Shown one piece after another: positions 42,374 to 49,998 of a DNA stretch of 50,589 nt. Position 1 is the stretch's first letter; every line of letters begins with the position of its first letter. Position numbers and translations under genes: made by a program. Below the pieces are notes generated by a model. It had not been told where the DNA came from. It searched no databases and worked only from the letters and a program-made list of their open reading frames with translations. This DNA comes from Acidobacteriaceae bacterium (GTDB lineage Bacteria > Acidobacteriota > Terriglobia > Terriglobales > Acidobacteriaceae), in assembly GCA_027323885.1 (NCBI GenBank), contig DAHVZT010000102.1, forward strand, positions 1-50,589, written 5' to 3'.

Positions 42374-44209
42374 TTACTGCGCAGGGCCGACACGATATAT
42401 GGTCAGGTTCTGCGGCCGGTACACGAACAGGGGCTCATACGTGCGATTACCCAGCAGTTCCTTCAACCTGGCACGGCTCTGGCCGCTCATCCGGTACTGC
42501 GCTGCGGGGGAATTTGCGCCATCGGGACGCGCTGGCAGCAGATGCTTGTGTTTTTCCGGCGCAGCGTTTTCCACGACCAGCAAATGCGCCTGCGCGGGAA
42601 TTCCGTCCTTCTCGTAATTCGGGACCTGCTCGTTCAGGTAGAAAGCCAGTCCATACTGCACGTCGCGCCGCGCCCGGAAAACCGCAACGCGGTGCGGAGC
42701 GTCCGGAAGCTGGGTCAACTCCCTGGCAAGCGTGCGAGCGGAGTACTTCTGGTTCAGCAATACGCCGTTGTGTGTACCCAGCAGGAACAGGAGAATGAGA
42801 GCGACCGGCACCAGAGTGGCGATCCGCAGGCGGGTGACGCCAAAACGAAGCACGACCACCAGGATCGAAACCGCAATCGCAATGCCCACGACAACAGCCG
42901 AGACGATCACCCGGGCCGGGGGAAGTTGCGGTTGGGTGCCCAGCAAAATGGTGGGAAGCATCAGGGTAGTGGCGACCAGCACGCCAACCAGCGTCGCGTG
43001 GCCCGCGATGAGGCGCATTCGCAGCCCCTGTGCGCGCGTGCGGTTTAGATAGTCCCCACAAAGAATGGTGATGGGCGGGATCGCCGGCAGGATGTAGCCC
43101 GGCAGCTTGGAGTGGGAAAAGCTGAAGAACACAATAGGGAAAAGCGCCCAGAGAACCAGGAACTCAGGAAATGCATCTCCGGCGCGGGGATTGCCCACAT
43201 ACCGGGCCGGAGTGCGCCGCACCCTCCACTCGTCAACAGAATTGCGGATCGCATCCCACAGCGCGCTGCCTGCGATGGCAACCCAGGGCATAAGAGCCAA
43301 AGCCATGACGGGCAGGTAGAACCATCCGGGGTACGCGTGGCGAAAGCGGTCGGTCGCGAAGCGCTCCAGATTGTGTTCCAGAAAAAACACCCGCAGAAAC
43401 TGTGGGTTGCGATGTTGGACCGCAATAAACCATGGAAGCACCATGGCGAGATAGAGCATGATGCCTGGAAGCCAGATGGTGCGCCGCAGCAGGGACCACT
43501 CCTTGCGGAGCCCGGCAAAAATAAGAATGATGCAGAACGCCATTCCGGGCGCGACGGGGCCTTTGGCGAGCGTGGCCGCACCCCCGAAAAAATAGAGATC
43601 GAAGAGCCAGAACTTGCTGTCCGTCTCGTACCATGCGTACCATCCCAGCATTCCAATGCAGAATGGCGCCGCGAGCTGCATGTCCGTGGAGGCTCCCCGG
43701 GCAAAGCCGATGATGCCCGCACAGGAAACGGTGATCAGGGCCGCATCCAGCTGGCCGCCTGGCCGGAAGCGGCGCATGTGCAGATAAATCAACATGATCA
43801 GCACAAAGGCGAAGCTGGCGGACGGTAGCCGGGCCGACCAGTCGTGGACGCCGAAGTCTTTGAAGGAAAACATGGCGCGCCAGTAATAGAGCGCCGGTTT
43901 TTCCAGCCACGGCTTGCCGTACAGGATGGGAGTGATGTAATCGTGCCGCGCCAGCATCTCTCGCGCGACCTGAGCGTAGCGCGGTTCGTCCGCGCCAACC
44001 AGGCCCACCACGTCCCCGCCAAACCACGGCACGAGCCCGTAAAAGATGAAGAAAACCGTAAACGCGAGCAGCGTTGCAAACTCAGCCACCGTAGCTGCGG
44101 TGAGCTTTTGCCAGAAGGTTCCTCCCGGCAGGTACTGCTTCCAGTTATCGCTTCGGTAGCTTGTCACTTTTGGGCACAGGGCGCCATGGCTCGCAACTAC
44201 AGGAGACAC
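42374..44209 (-). CDS. GT39-like (ArnT family) membrane glycosyltransferase
   Basis: 611 residues with about eleven hydrophobic helices. The first periplasmic loop has GADEPRYAQVAREMLARHDY, the D-E/D-x-R motif of ArnT/PMT-type lipid-linked sugar transferases, followed by LYGKPWLEKPALYYW and SARLPSASFAFVLIML. FSHSKLPGYILPAIPP matches the ArnT family. The C-terminal third is a soluble domain with RVAVFRARRDVQYGLAFYLNE. It would transfer a sugar from a polyprenyl carrier to lipid A, another lipid or protein; the acceptor is unknown. The polyprenyl synthase earlier in the window is not obviously related. Monocistronic. Confidence 0.92.
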   Translation of the reverse strand: MSPVVASHGALCPKVTSYRSDNWKQYLPGGTFWQKLTAATVAEFATLLAFTVFFIFYGLVPWFGGDVVGLVGADEPRYAQVAREMLARHDYITPILYGKPWLEKPALYYWRAMFSFKDFGVHDWSARLPSASFAFVLIMLIYLHMRRFRPGGQLDAALITVSCAGIIGFARGASTDMQLAAPFCIGMLGWYAWYETDSKFWLFDLYFFGGAATLAKGPVAPGMAFCIILIFAGLRKEWSLLRRTIWLPGIMLYLAMVLPWFIAVQHRNPQFLRVFFLEHNLERFATDRFRHAYPGWFYLPVMALALMPWVAIAGSALWDAIRNSVDEWRVRRTPARYVGNPRAGDAFPEFLVLWALFPIVFFSFSHSKLPGYILPAIPPITILCGDYLNRTRAQGLRMRLIAGHATLVGVLVATTLMLPTILLGTQPQLPPARVIVSAVVVGIAIAVSILVVVLRFGVTRLRIATLVPVALILLFLLGTHNGVLLNQKYSARTLARELTQLPDAPHRVAVFRARRDVQYGLAFYLNEQVPNYEKDGIPAQAHLLVVENAAPEKHKHLLPARPDGANSPAAQYRMSGQSRARLKELLGNRTYEPLFVYRPQNLTIYRVGPAQ

Positions 44210-44257
44210 AGACTTATCCAGCCTACCAAACTGCCTGCAACTCAGGACGAAAAGGCG

Positions 44258-44665
44258 TTAGGACGGTATCGAGTGTTTTCCATTTGCACCGTCATACCGT
44301 TCCCGCGCCGCTTGCACCTGTTCGATATTGTCTTCCGCCCATGTGCAGATGCCTCCGACCAGATCGCACAAGGAGCGTCCCAGGCCGGTAAGCGAGTACT
44401 CCACCTTCGGCGGAACACTTGCATAAATTCGGCGCGTGACGATTCCATCCCGCTCCAGCGTTCGCAGTGTGTTGGTGAGAACTTTCTGCGAGATCCCATC
44501 CACCGCCCGCCGTAGCTGCGCGAAACGTAAGGTACCTTCAGACAAACGCCGAATGATCAGGACCGTCCATTTGTCCGCGATACAGTCCAGCACTTGCCGT
44601 GTCGGACAGTTACTGTTGAACACGGTCCAGGCAGGGGTGGTTTCCAAATCGTCCCTACGTATCAT
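44258..44665 (-). CDS. HxlR-family winged-helix transcriptional regulator
   Basis: 135 residues. The HxlR core is clear: CPTRQVLDCIADKWTVLIIRRLSEG (with the redox-type CP Cys near the N-terminus), LRFAQLRRAVDGISQKVLTNTLRTLERDGIVTRR, then VPPKVEYSLTGLGRSL. HxlR proteins often respond to aldehydes, quinones or oxidants and regulate an adjacent divergent gene. Here the divergent gene is a PepSY-TM protein with two exported proteins behind it. No SD stands out before the ATG at 44665. Confidence 0.95.
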   Translation of the reverse strand: MIRRDDLETTPAWTVFNSNCPTRQVLDCIADKWTVLIIRRLSEGTLRFAQLRRAVDGISQKVLTNTLRTLERDGIVTRRIYASVPPKVEYSLTGLGRSLCDLVGGICTWAEDNIEQVQAARERYDGANGKHSIPS

Positions 44666-44677
44666 TCAGGTGCCTAC

Positions 44678-44707
44678 TTGTTAATGGAACCTAACCACCC
44701 ATAACAT
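44678..44707 (+). promoter_or_regulatory. Candidate promoter/operator between HxlR and the PepSY-TM gene
   Basis: TTGTTA (44678-44683) and TAACAT (44702-44707) are 18 bases apart, giving a start about 20 bases before the ATG at 44728. The same span contains an AGGT...ACCT inverted pair (around 44669-44692) that could be an HxlR operator. The divergent gap is only ~60 bases, so regulator and target probably share the site. Confidence 0.3.
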
Positions 44708-44727
44708 ACCACATGGGAGAACTTGGA

Positions 44728-45264
44728 ATGCAAGCTTCAACTTTAGAAGAACCGAAAATCCATGCCCCCTCGAAGAGCGTGGTCCGCCTGAAACTGGCGC
44801 GTCAGTGGCATCTCTACCTTGGGACGCTCTTTGCGCCCTCGATCCTCTTCTTCGCTCTTTCCGGATCTCTACAGTTGTTCGGCCTGCATGAAGTCCGTCC
44901 TGGCAGGGATTATCAGCCTCCGGTATGGGTCCAGAAGATGGGCGCGATTCACAAGAACCAGACTCTGTCCCTCAGACACGGACCTCCGCGGCCCTTTGCC
45001 TCGGGACCACAGCGGCAGCCGGAAAGCAGTCAAATTCGTCTGGCCCAGCAGCCACCGGGTGGACGGCGGAACGAAGCACGCAAATCGAACAGCTTTACGT
45101 TGGCTTTGAAGTGCTTCTTTCTTGCGGCCGCAGTTGGGCTCATTTTCTCCACCCTGCTTGGGATCTATATGGCCTTCAAATTTAACCGAAGCCGAGCGCT
45201 TGTCTGGGGACTGCTGTTCCTTGGCACGGCAATTCCGCTGGCGCTTCTAGCCATGATGCCCTGA
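44728..45264 (+). CDS. PepSY-associated TM domain protein
   Basis: 178 residues from the ATG at 44728, with GGGAG about 8 bases upstream. The first helix matches the PepSY_TM start, LARQWHLYLGTLFAPSILF, with the conserved His before it; a second pair of helices follows (LKCFFLAAAVGLIFSTLLGIYMAFKF; LVWGLLFLGTAIPLALLAM). Between them is a low-complexity Pro/Gln/Arg-rich loop (GPPRPFASGPQRQPESSQ). Members often sit with metal- or haem-related reductases; no such domain is present here. Short for the family (often ~400), so it is a minimal version. Divergent from HxlR. Confidence 0.75.
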   Translation: MQASTLEEPKIHAPSKSVVRLKLARQWHLYLGTLFAPSILFFALSGSLQLFGLHEVRPGRDYQPPVWVQKMGAIHKNQTLSLRHGPPRPFASGPQRQPESSQIRLAQQPPGGRRNEARKSNSFTLALKCFFLAAAVGLIFSTLLGIYMAFKFNRSRALVWGLLFLGTAIPLALLAMMP

Positions 45265-45333
45265 CGCGGACCCGTATCTCGTGAGATGTGGTATTGGAAA
45301 CGATCTTCCAGGTTGAAGAAAGAGAAGGAAACA

Positions 45334-46206
45334 ATGATCAGGAGCGTTGGGCGAAAAGGTTTCCACTTGGCGATCGCGGTAGCAGCCGCGCTTTTGTGCA
45401 TCAATGCATCCTCCGCCGAATCGTGCGATCGCGCCTGCCTGCTTGAACAGGCGAAGCGATTCAACGCGGACATGCTGGCCCACACACCGCAGAAAGTCCC
45501 GCTTGCCCCGGATGCCCAGATCCGTGAGAACACCAAAGCCGTCGCACTTAGCGGCAGCAAATGGATGGGAGTAACCAAGATACTGTCGGAAGGTGTGTAC
45601 GCCGATCCGGACACGGGCAATGTGATTGAGCACGTAGCAGCGGAGACCGCGGGCGGAAAACCGGTTTACATCGGTACGCGCCTGAAAGTGGTTGACAGCA
45701 AGATCAAGGAAGTTGAAATTAACTTCGATGATAGCGCGAGGGTGAACTTGAAGAACCTTGTGCCCTACGACCCGATCTTCAATACAATCGTGCCGCGTGA
45801 TGAGCGTTCCACGCGCGCGCAATTGCAGCGCATCATCACGTCCTATTTTCAGGGCCTGACGGACCATCAACCCATCCAGGCGGACTATGACCCGCGCTGC
45901 GACCGCTACCACAGCGGAAACCGAGTGACGCACAATGCACGGAATGGGATTGAGGAGAGCGGGGATGTTGGCTGCTATGAGAGCAACCTGGGGCCAAAGC
46001 CCTGGGGCCCGGCAACCGAGGTTCGCATCCCCGTCATCGATCCGAAACGGGGCATCGTGATCGGCTATGCCATCCTTCACTACGGCGACAGCCCCCGCAG
46101 AATGCAGATCAATGAGGTCTTCAAGATTTTGGACGGTCGCATTCGTATGGTGGATAACATAGGGTTGATGGAAGAAGGAATCACTACCTCGGGATTCTCG
46201 CAATAG
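45334..46206 (+). CDS. Exported protein resembling DUF8021
   Basis: 290 residues from the ATG at 45334, with AAGGAA 4 bases upstream. A signal peptide is present (FHLAIAVAAALLCINASSAE). The mature protein begins SCDRACLLEQAKRFNADMLAHTPQKVPLA, followed by RENTKAVALSGSKWMGVTK and VIEHVAAETAGGKPVYIGTRLKVV. This C-x3-C-L... ENT ... G-K-W pattern recalls DUF8021 proteins of unknown function. A second similar half follows (AQLQRIITSYFQGLTDHQP ... DRYHSGNRVTHNA), possibly a SnoaL-like alpha+beta fold. Role unknown. The DinB-like gene is 29 bases downstream. Confidence 0.6.
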   Translation: MIRSVGRKGFHLAIAVAAALLCINASSAESCDRACLLEQAKRFNADMLAHTPQKVPLAPDAQIRENTKAVALSGSKWMGVTKILSEGVYADPDTGNVIEHVAAETAGGKPVYIGTRLKVVDSKIKEVEINFDDSARVNLKNLVPYDPIFNTIVPRDERSTRAQLQRIITSYFQGLTDHQPIQADYDPRCDRYHSGNRVTHNARNGIEESGDVGCYESNLGPKPWGPATEVRIPVIDPKRGIVIGYAILHYGDSPRRMQINEVFKILDGRIRMVDNIGLMEEGITTSGFSQ

Positions 46207-46235
46207 TTCAACTTGGCCCTTCAAGGAGAAAATCA

Positions 46236-46811
46236 ATGACACGCACCCTTCGTTCTGTCCTGATCACAACCGCATTGCTTGTTGGAACTCGCGCCGTTGT
46301 AGTCGCGCAGCAACCCGCGCCGTCGCCCTCGTCTGCACCGGATACCGCCAAGCCCTCGCTTGTAAGCGAGGCACTCGCCGGCTACAACCGCACCAAGAAA
46401 AACATCATCGGAGCCGCCGAGGCGATGCCGGCCGAAGACTTCTCATTCAAGCCGACCCCAGAGATTCGCAGCTACGCGGAGTTGTTCGACCATGTCGCAC
46501 AGGTCCAGAACGGTCTCTGCAGCGTGATCGGCGGTACTCCAGCGGAACGTAAGCCAGCATTGAACGCCACCACCAAGGACGAAGTAATCGCAATGTTGAA
46601 GCAATCCTTTGCCAATTGCGATGCGGCGTTTGCGACCGTCACGGATGCGAATGCCACGGAAGTCTCAGGCAACGGATTCATGCGCGGCTCCAAGGTCGGA
46701 AATATTCAGAAGGACACTGCACATAATAACGAGATGTATGGCCAGATGGTGGTCTATATGCGCCTGAAGGGAATTGTTCCCCCATCCACAGCCATGCGCG
46801 GTCACAAATAA
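46236..46811 (+). CDS. Exported DinB-family protein
   Basis: 191 residues with a signal peptide (LITTALLVGTRAVVVAQ) and a Pro/Ser linker. The four-helix DinB features are SYAELFDHVAQVQNGLCSV with the first metal His, and DTAHNNEMYGQMVVYMRLKGIVPPS with the second His and the usual ending. DinB/YfiT-like proteins are metal-dependent hydrolases or bacillithiol transferases; exported versions are common in Acidobacteriota and have no known substrate. AAGGAG precedes the ATG. It follows the DUF8021-like gene closely. Confidence 0.85.
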   Translation: MTRTLRSVLITTALLVGTRAVVVAQQPAPSPSSAPDTAKPSLVSEALAGYNRTKKNIIGAAEAMPAEDFSFKPTPEIRSYAELFDHVAQVQNGLCSVIGGTPAERKPALNATTKDEVIAMLKQSFANCDAAFATVTDANATEVSGNGFMRGSKVGNIQKDTAHNNEMYGQMVVYMRLKGIVPPSTAMRGHK

Positions 46812-46971
46812 GAAACTGGATTTGCAAGCCTGGTCTGTTCCATTCGCTGGCCAGGTCGAGTGTGTCCAAACAGCTCTCAACTCCCCAGCATGCTCGCGGC
46901 GGAAGCTGAACCACGCCCAATTCTCAGCATCCGTTACCTTCCAGATCTTTAAACGGAGACGTGGGCCACGT

Positions 46972-47397
46972 TTATGCGCCCTTTTCAGAAGTTCCGGGGT
47001 TTTCCCCTGGAAAAAGAACGCCGATCCTACGACTTGCCGGTCGCAGCGCCCACGATGCTCCCGTAAGACCAATAAGGATGAGAGGAGCAAGGATGTGAAA
47101 GGCGTAAGCGCCGTAGACCCCGACCGCGGCGATGGAGGCGACCGCGCCTGTCAGATCGAAGAAGATGCCGGCATAGGCCCATTCCTTGAGCCGCGGAAAA
47201 CGCGGCGCGAGTATGGCGATAGCTCCAAGTATCTTCCAAAAACCCAGGATGGCGAAGAAGTACATCGGGTAGCCGAGAATGGGCACGATGCCGTGGGGAT
47301 TGGCGTGATATTGCCACACCTGCGCAACACCGCCGCTTCCGATAAAGAACGCTACGAGGATGGTCATAGTCCAATAAGAAATTCTTTTTCCGTTCAT
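46972..47397 (-). CDS. DoxX-like (DoxX_2) membrane protein
   Basis: 141 residues from the ATG at 47397 (MNGKRISYW); an ATG eight codons earlier is also possible. Four hydrophobic helices: ISYWTMTILVAFFIGSGG, YPMYFFAILGFWKILGAIAIL, YAGIFFDLTGAVASIAAVGVYG and ILAPLILIGLTGASWAL. GYPMYFFAILGFWKILG matches the DoxX_2 family, whose members are often reported in redox or thiol-stress settings without a fixed reaction. Convergent with the DinB-like gene across 160 bases that show nothing notable. Upstream lies the repeat-bearing 47.4-47.9 kb gap. Confidence 0.85.
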   Translation of the reverse strand: MNGKRISYWTMTILVAFFIGSGGVAQVWQYHANPHGIVPILGYPMYFFAILGFWKILGAIAILAPRFPRLKEWAYAGIFFDLTGAVASIAAVGVYGAYAFHILAPLILIGLTGASWALRPASRRIGVLFPGENPGTSEKGA

Positions 47398-47540
47398 AGT
47401 CAGTCCATTCCTTAATGACATGCTTCAGGCCGTGAAGGATTTTTTGCCAGGTGCTCCCGGATTTCAGCGTGATTCGGCAAAACTATAGCTGCCTGGTGCA
47501 AGAGTCAACAGCTTTTTAATTTCGCGGAGAGCCGGTCCTT

Positions 47541-47692
47541 GGCGGGTAACACTGTTCTCATCTGGCTTCGTCAACACTGGGCCGGGTGCCCCAGGTCTGG
47601 ATTTTCAGACCTGGGATTGGAGCATACAGTGTGGGCCGGTCGTCGACGTGAGAGAGTTGGATTCTCAAATCCCATGTCTCCGAAAGCGAGAC
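47541..47692 (+). repeat. Direct repeat copy 1 (~150 bp) with two hairpins
   Basis: This stretch aligns to 48628-48778 at an offset of 1087 (1086 after one deleted base near 47645), with only scattered mismatches from about 47573 onward and weaker identity to its left. It contains a perfect 10-bp hairpin, CCCAGGTCTG (47590-47599) with CAGACCTGGG (47606-47615), loop GATTTT, and a second, ATGTCTC/GAGACAT (47674-47680/47688-47694). It lies in a 505-base gap (47398-47902) between the DoxX-like gene and the end of the repeat-flanked gene; the rest of the gap holds only the possible small ORF annotated separately. Confidence 0.85.
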
Positions 47693-47694
47693 AT

Positions 47695-47928
47695 TTATGG
47701 GATAAGGACGAAGTCCTCCGCACGATCGAGTAGTTTGTGGTCGAGGAGCATGAGCGCTGGATCAGGAGAAGCCTTGAATGAAAATTGTGGGATGTAATTT
47801 CCATCCTGGTTGGCAGCAGGTTGCATCGGCTCCGGCGCAAGGGTATTTGTCGAGAAGAAGCGTAGCGCTCCTCTCAGGGTTGGTCCAACGGACCAGCGAA
47901 GCTCAAAAGCTCCGAAGGTTTGCCTCAT
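47695..47928 (-). CDS. Possible 77-residue gene overlapping the end of the repeat-flanked gene
   Basis: A minus-strand frame from an ATG at 47928 reads MRQTFGAFELRWSVGPTLRG and then FFSTNTLAPEPMQPAANQDG, to a stop made by the edge of repeat copy 1. It overlaps the upstream gene by 26 bases. It has no recognisable domain and a weak ribosome binding site. It could be a small coupled gene, or a frameshifted remnant of a longer C-terminus of the upstream protein. Confidence 0.3.
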   Translation of the reverse strand: MRQTFGAFELRWSVGPTLRGALRFFSTNTLAPEPMQPAANQDGNYIPQFSFKASPDPALMLLDHKLLDRAEDFVLIP

Positions 47929-48544
47929 AGCTGTCTTCAATTTTCTTCCGAGACGCGGATTCAGGGCCTTCGGCATTCAGGCAGTACATACGTGCGAAGG
48001 CCGTCGCGGTCCACGATGCCTGTACCAACAAAGACCGTTTCTCCTCATCGGTGTAGCTGGAGCCCCAGCCGCCTCCGGCGTCGAATCGGCGGACAATCTG
48101 CTGAAAGCCCCCATGTGTGAAGCTGTGGAGCCTCGGCAGATTCGAGCGAATCTGGCTGAAGTGCAAATGCCCGTGTTTCTTATCTACTTCGTTCATCATG
48201 ATTTCCAGAGACGTCCGAACGCTCTTATCCGCGATAGTCCGTTCTATCTTCGTATCGTCAGCGCAATAGAACAGCCACATGCCTTTTATGTAACTTTCGA
48301 CCACCGGACGCAGCAAAGCGAAGGCTGCGCCTTCACAAGGGCCTCCAGCAGAGATAAGGTGAATGATTGATCCGTGAAAATCGTGGTTCAGATGAAAACT
48401 TGCTACGAATAACTGGCTTCTACGAAGACCGTACTTCAGCAAGGGAAAATCTGGGGTAGATGAAGCTATTGTTTCGTATACTGTCTGAGCCTTGCCTACT
48501 GCCGAACTCAACTTGGGGCTGAGATTTCCACCTTTGAGTATCAT
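47903..48544 (-). CDS. Unrecognised helical protein between two direct repeats
   Basis: 213 residues from the ATG at 48544. The frame is open further upstream to 48664, but that extension reads basic, Arg-rich sequence out of repeat copy 2 and is unlikely to be coding. The protein is mostly helical: LKYGLRRSQLFVASFHLNHDFH, FALLRPVVESYIKGMWLFYC and VQASWTATAFARMYCLN. The LRPxxE...K/RGxW segment recalls DUF5677/DUF6988-type proteins, sometimes found among mobile or defence genes, but I cannot confirm it. Its base composition looks less GC-rich than the neighbours. The flanking ~150-bp repeats suggest an inserted or recombined segment. Confidence 0.65.
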   Translation of the reverse strand: MILKGGNLSPKLSSAVGKAQTVYETIASSTPDFPLLKYGLRRSQLFVASFHLNHDFHGSIIHLISAGGPCEGAAFALLRPVVESYIKGMWLFYCADDTKIERTIADKSVRTSLEIMMNEVDKKHGHLHFSQIRSNLPRLHSFTHGGFQQIVRRFDAGGGWGSSYTDEEKRSLLVQASWTATAFARMYCLNAEGPESASRKKIEDSYEANLRSF

Positions 48545-48627
48545 GCAGCAAACGTACCATGACGAACTTCGCCTCGCCGGCCGGCGGTGGGGTCCACATC
48601 TTCTCCGGCTCGTAAAAAACGAGGATG

Positions 48628-48778
48628 GGCGGGCGGCGCAGATCTCACCTGGATTCGCAAACACTGGGCGGGGTGCCCCAGGTCTGGATTTTCAGACCTG
48701 GGATTGGAACATCCGGTGTGGGCCGGTCGGGAGGTGAGAGAGTTGGCTTCTCAAATCCCATGTCTCCGAAAGCGAGAC
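48628..48778 (+). repeat. Direct repeat copy 2 (~150 bp)
   Basis: The partner of copy 1 in the same orientation. It keeps the CCCAGGTCTG-GATTTT-CAGACCTGGG hairpin exactly and the ATGTCTC...GAGAC element, but diverges after GAGAC, where copy 1 continues the stem. It fills the gap between the 5' end of the repeat-flanked gene and the 3' end of the TIM-barrel gene. Confidence 0.85.
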
Positions 48779-48794
48779 CTGAGTTGCCCGCTGG

Positions 48795-49667
48795 TCACGA
48801 CAGAATCTTCCGCAGATAGGTGTAGCTTGCGCGGAGGCTTTCAAGCGGCGGGCCATCGATATGGTCCTGCTCGATAAAGTAATGCTCGATTGGAAGCTTC
48901 TTGGCGACGTGAAGTATGGCTGGCCAATCGATGCTGCCTGAGCCGACTTCAGTGAAATGCGCCGAACTCTGGCTCATGTCGTTCGACGGCGGAAACCCAG
49001 GCTTGCGATCTTTGATGTGCAACATGCGGACTCGCCTGCCAAGCTGGTGAAGCACACGGACAGGATCCAGCCCTGCCTGCGTGATCCAGTAACAATCCAT
49101 CTCATAGAAGACGAGGTTGGGATCGGTTTCCTTCAGGAGAATTTCGTAGCCCGTCGTGCCGTCGAACTTGCGAAATTCGTAGTCGTGATTGTGAAAAGCG
49201 AACCCCATGCCGATGTCATGCGCGCGCGCCGCCCACGCGTTGAACTGGCGGGCAGCGGCATGGTATCCGTCTGGCGACATCCACTGCGCTTTCGGTAGCA
49301 TGGGGCAAATCACCCATTTAAGACCGAGCGTTTTGGCGTACTGGAGCTGGCCCGCTAAATCGGCTGCGAGATCGCTGTACTCAAAATGACCGCAAGAAAC
49401 CGTCAAGCCGCTCGCGGTGATGGCATGACGCAGGCGCTTGGCCGGGATGGAATAGACGGTGTGCCAGGGCTCGATCTCCTGAAAGCCAATGCCACGGATC
49501 TGTTCCAACGTCTTCACCAGGTCTGGCTCAGGCATGGAATGCTTGACCAGGGTGGAGAGCTGAAGCCCGATGGGGAAGCGTGCCTGCCCCTGCGCTCCTA
49601 TGGCCCCTGAAAGAAGCGGCAATGCGGCGGCTGTGGACAACTGCAGGAAGGTACGTCGATCCATCAT
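48795..49667 (-). CDS. Tat-exported sugar phosphate isomerase/epimerase-like TIM-barrel protein
   Basis: 290 residues. A Tat-type signal is seen: MMDRRTFLQLSTAAALPLLSG, with the twin Arg. The AP-endonuclease-2/xylose-isomerase-like barrel follows with IGFQEIEPWH (metal Glu), GFAFHNHDYEF (metal His), VFYEMDCYWITQAG (metal Glu/Asp, the E-x-D-x-Y-W motif), MLHIKDRK and GSGSIDWPAILH. This is the sugar isomerase/epimerase family (IolE-like) with unknown substrate. The ATG at 49667 overlaps the stop of a 71-residue gene as ATGA; a second ATG follows immediately. Confidence 0.9.
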   Translation of the reverse strand: MMDRRTFLQLSTAAALPLLSGAIGAQGQARFPIGLQLSTLVKHSMPEPDLVKTLEQIRGIGFQEIEPWHTVYSIPAKRLRHAITASGLTVSCGHFEYSDLAADLAGQLQYAKTLGLKWVICPMLPKAQWMSPDGYHAAARQFNAWAARAHDIGMGFAFHNHDYEFRKFDGTTGYEILLKETDPNLVFYEMDCYWITQAGLDPVRVLHQLGRRVRMLHIKDRKPGFPPSNDMSQSSAHFTEVGSGSIDWPAILHVAKKLPIEHYFIEQDHIDGPPLESLRASYTYLRKILS

Positions 49668-49879
49668 GAGCCTTGCACCTCGCCGGAACGCTGGGGCGGA
49701 GTTCGTGCTGATTCACTTTCGGTCAGCAACTCCACTGTAGACCAAGGGCTCGTCTGTTCGTGAACAGAAAAACTGGAATTTCTGGGGGGAATTCCTTCGA
49801 CCTTAAGGCGGGAAGCCGCCTCCAGGTTGCGGCGCGCCCGGAATTGCAGGGCTATTGAATGCCATGTTTGACCAGCCAT
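49664..49879 (-). CDS. 71-residue protein coupled to the TIM-barrel gene
   Basis: Starts at an ATG at 49879 with TAGGAGG spaced 6 bases upstream, one of the strongest Shine-Dalgarno matches in the window. The product (MAGQTWHSIALQFRARRNLE...) has a basic N-terminal part and a Ser/Thr-rich C-terminal part (SSFSVHEQTSPWSTVELLTE), with no membrane helix and no recognised family. Its stop overlaps the start of the exported TIM-barrel gene (ATGA), so it is probably translated in the same operon. Function unknown. Confidence 0.5.
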   Translation of the reverse strand: MAGQTWHSIALQFRARRNLEAASRLKVEGIPPRNSSFSVHEQTSPWSTVELLTESESARTPPQRSGEVQGS

Positions 49880-49998
49880 GCGGAACCTCCTACCATGGAA
49901 TGTAAAGAAGATCGCCTGCCCAAGTCTTCGCACGCCGACCTTCTGGGTGGCTTTGCCGGCTGGACAGGGTCTAGCTCACGTTCGGAAGGCACAAACCT

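Noticed and set aside
48545-48664. 40-residue N-terminal extension of the repeat-flanked gene
   Set aside because: It lies in repeat copy 2 and is Arg/Pro-rich unlike the rest of the protein.
47541-48778. CRISPR array
   Set aside because: Only two copies with a 1-kb spacing; no short repeats with spacers.
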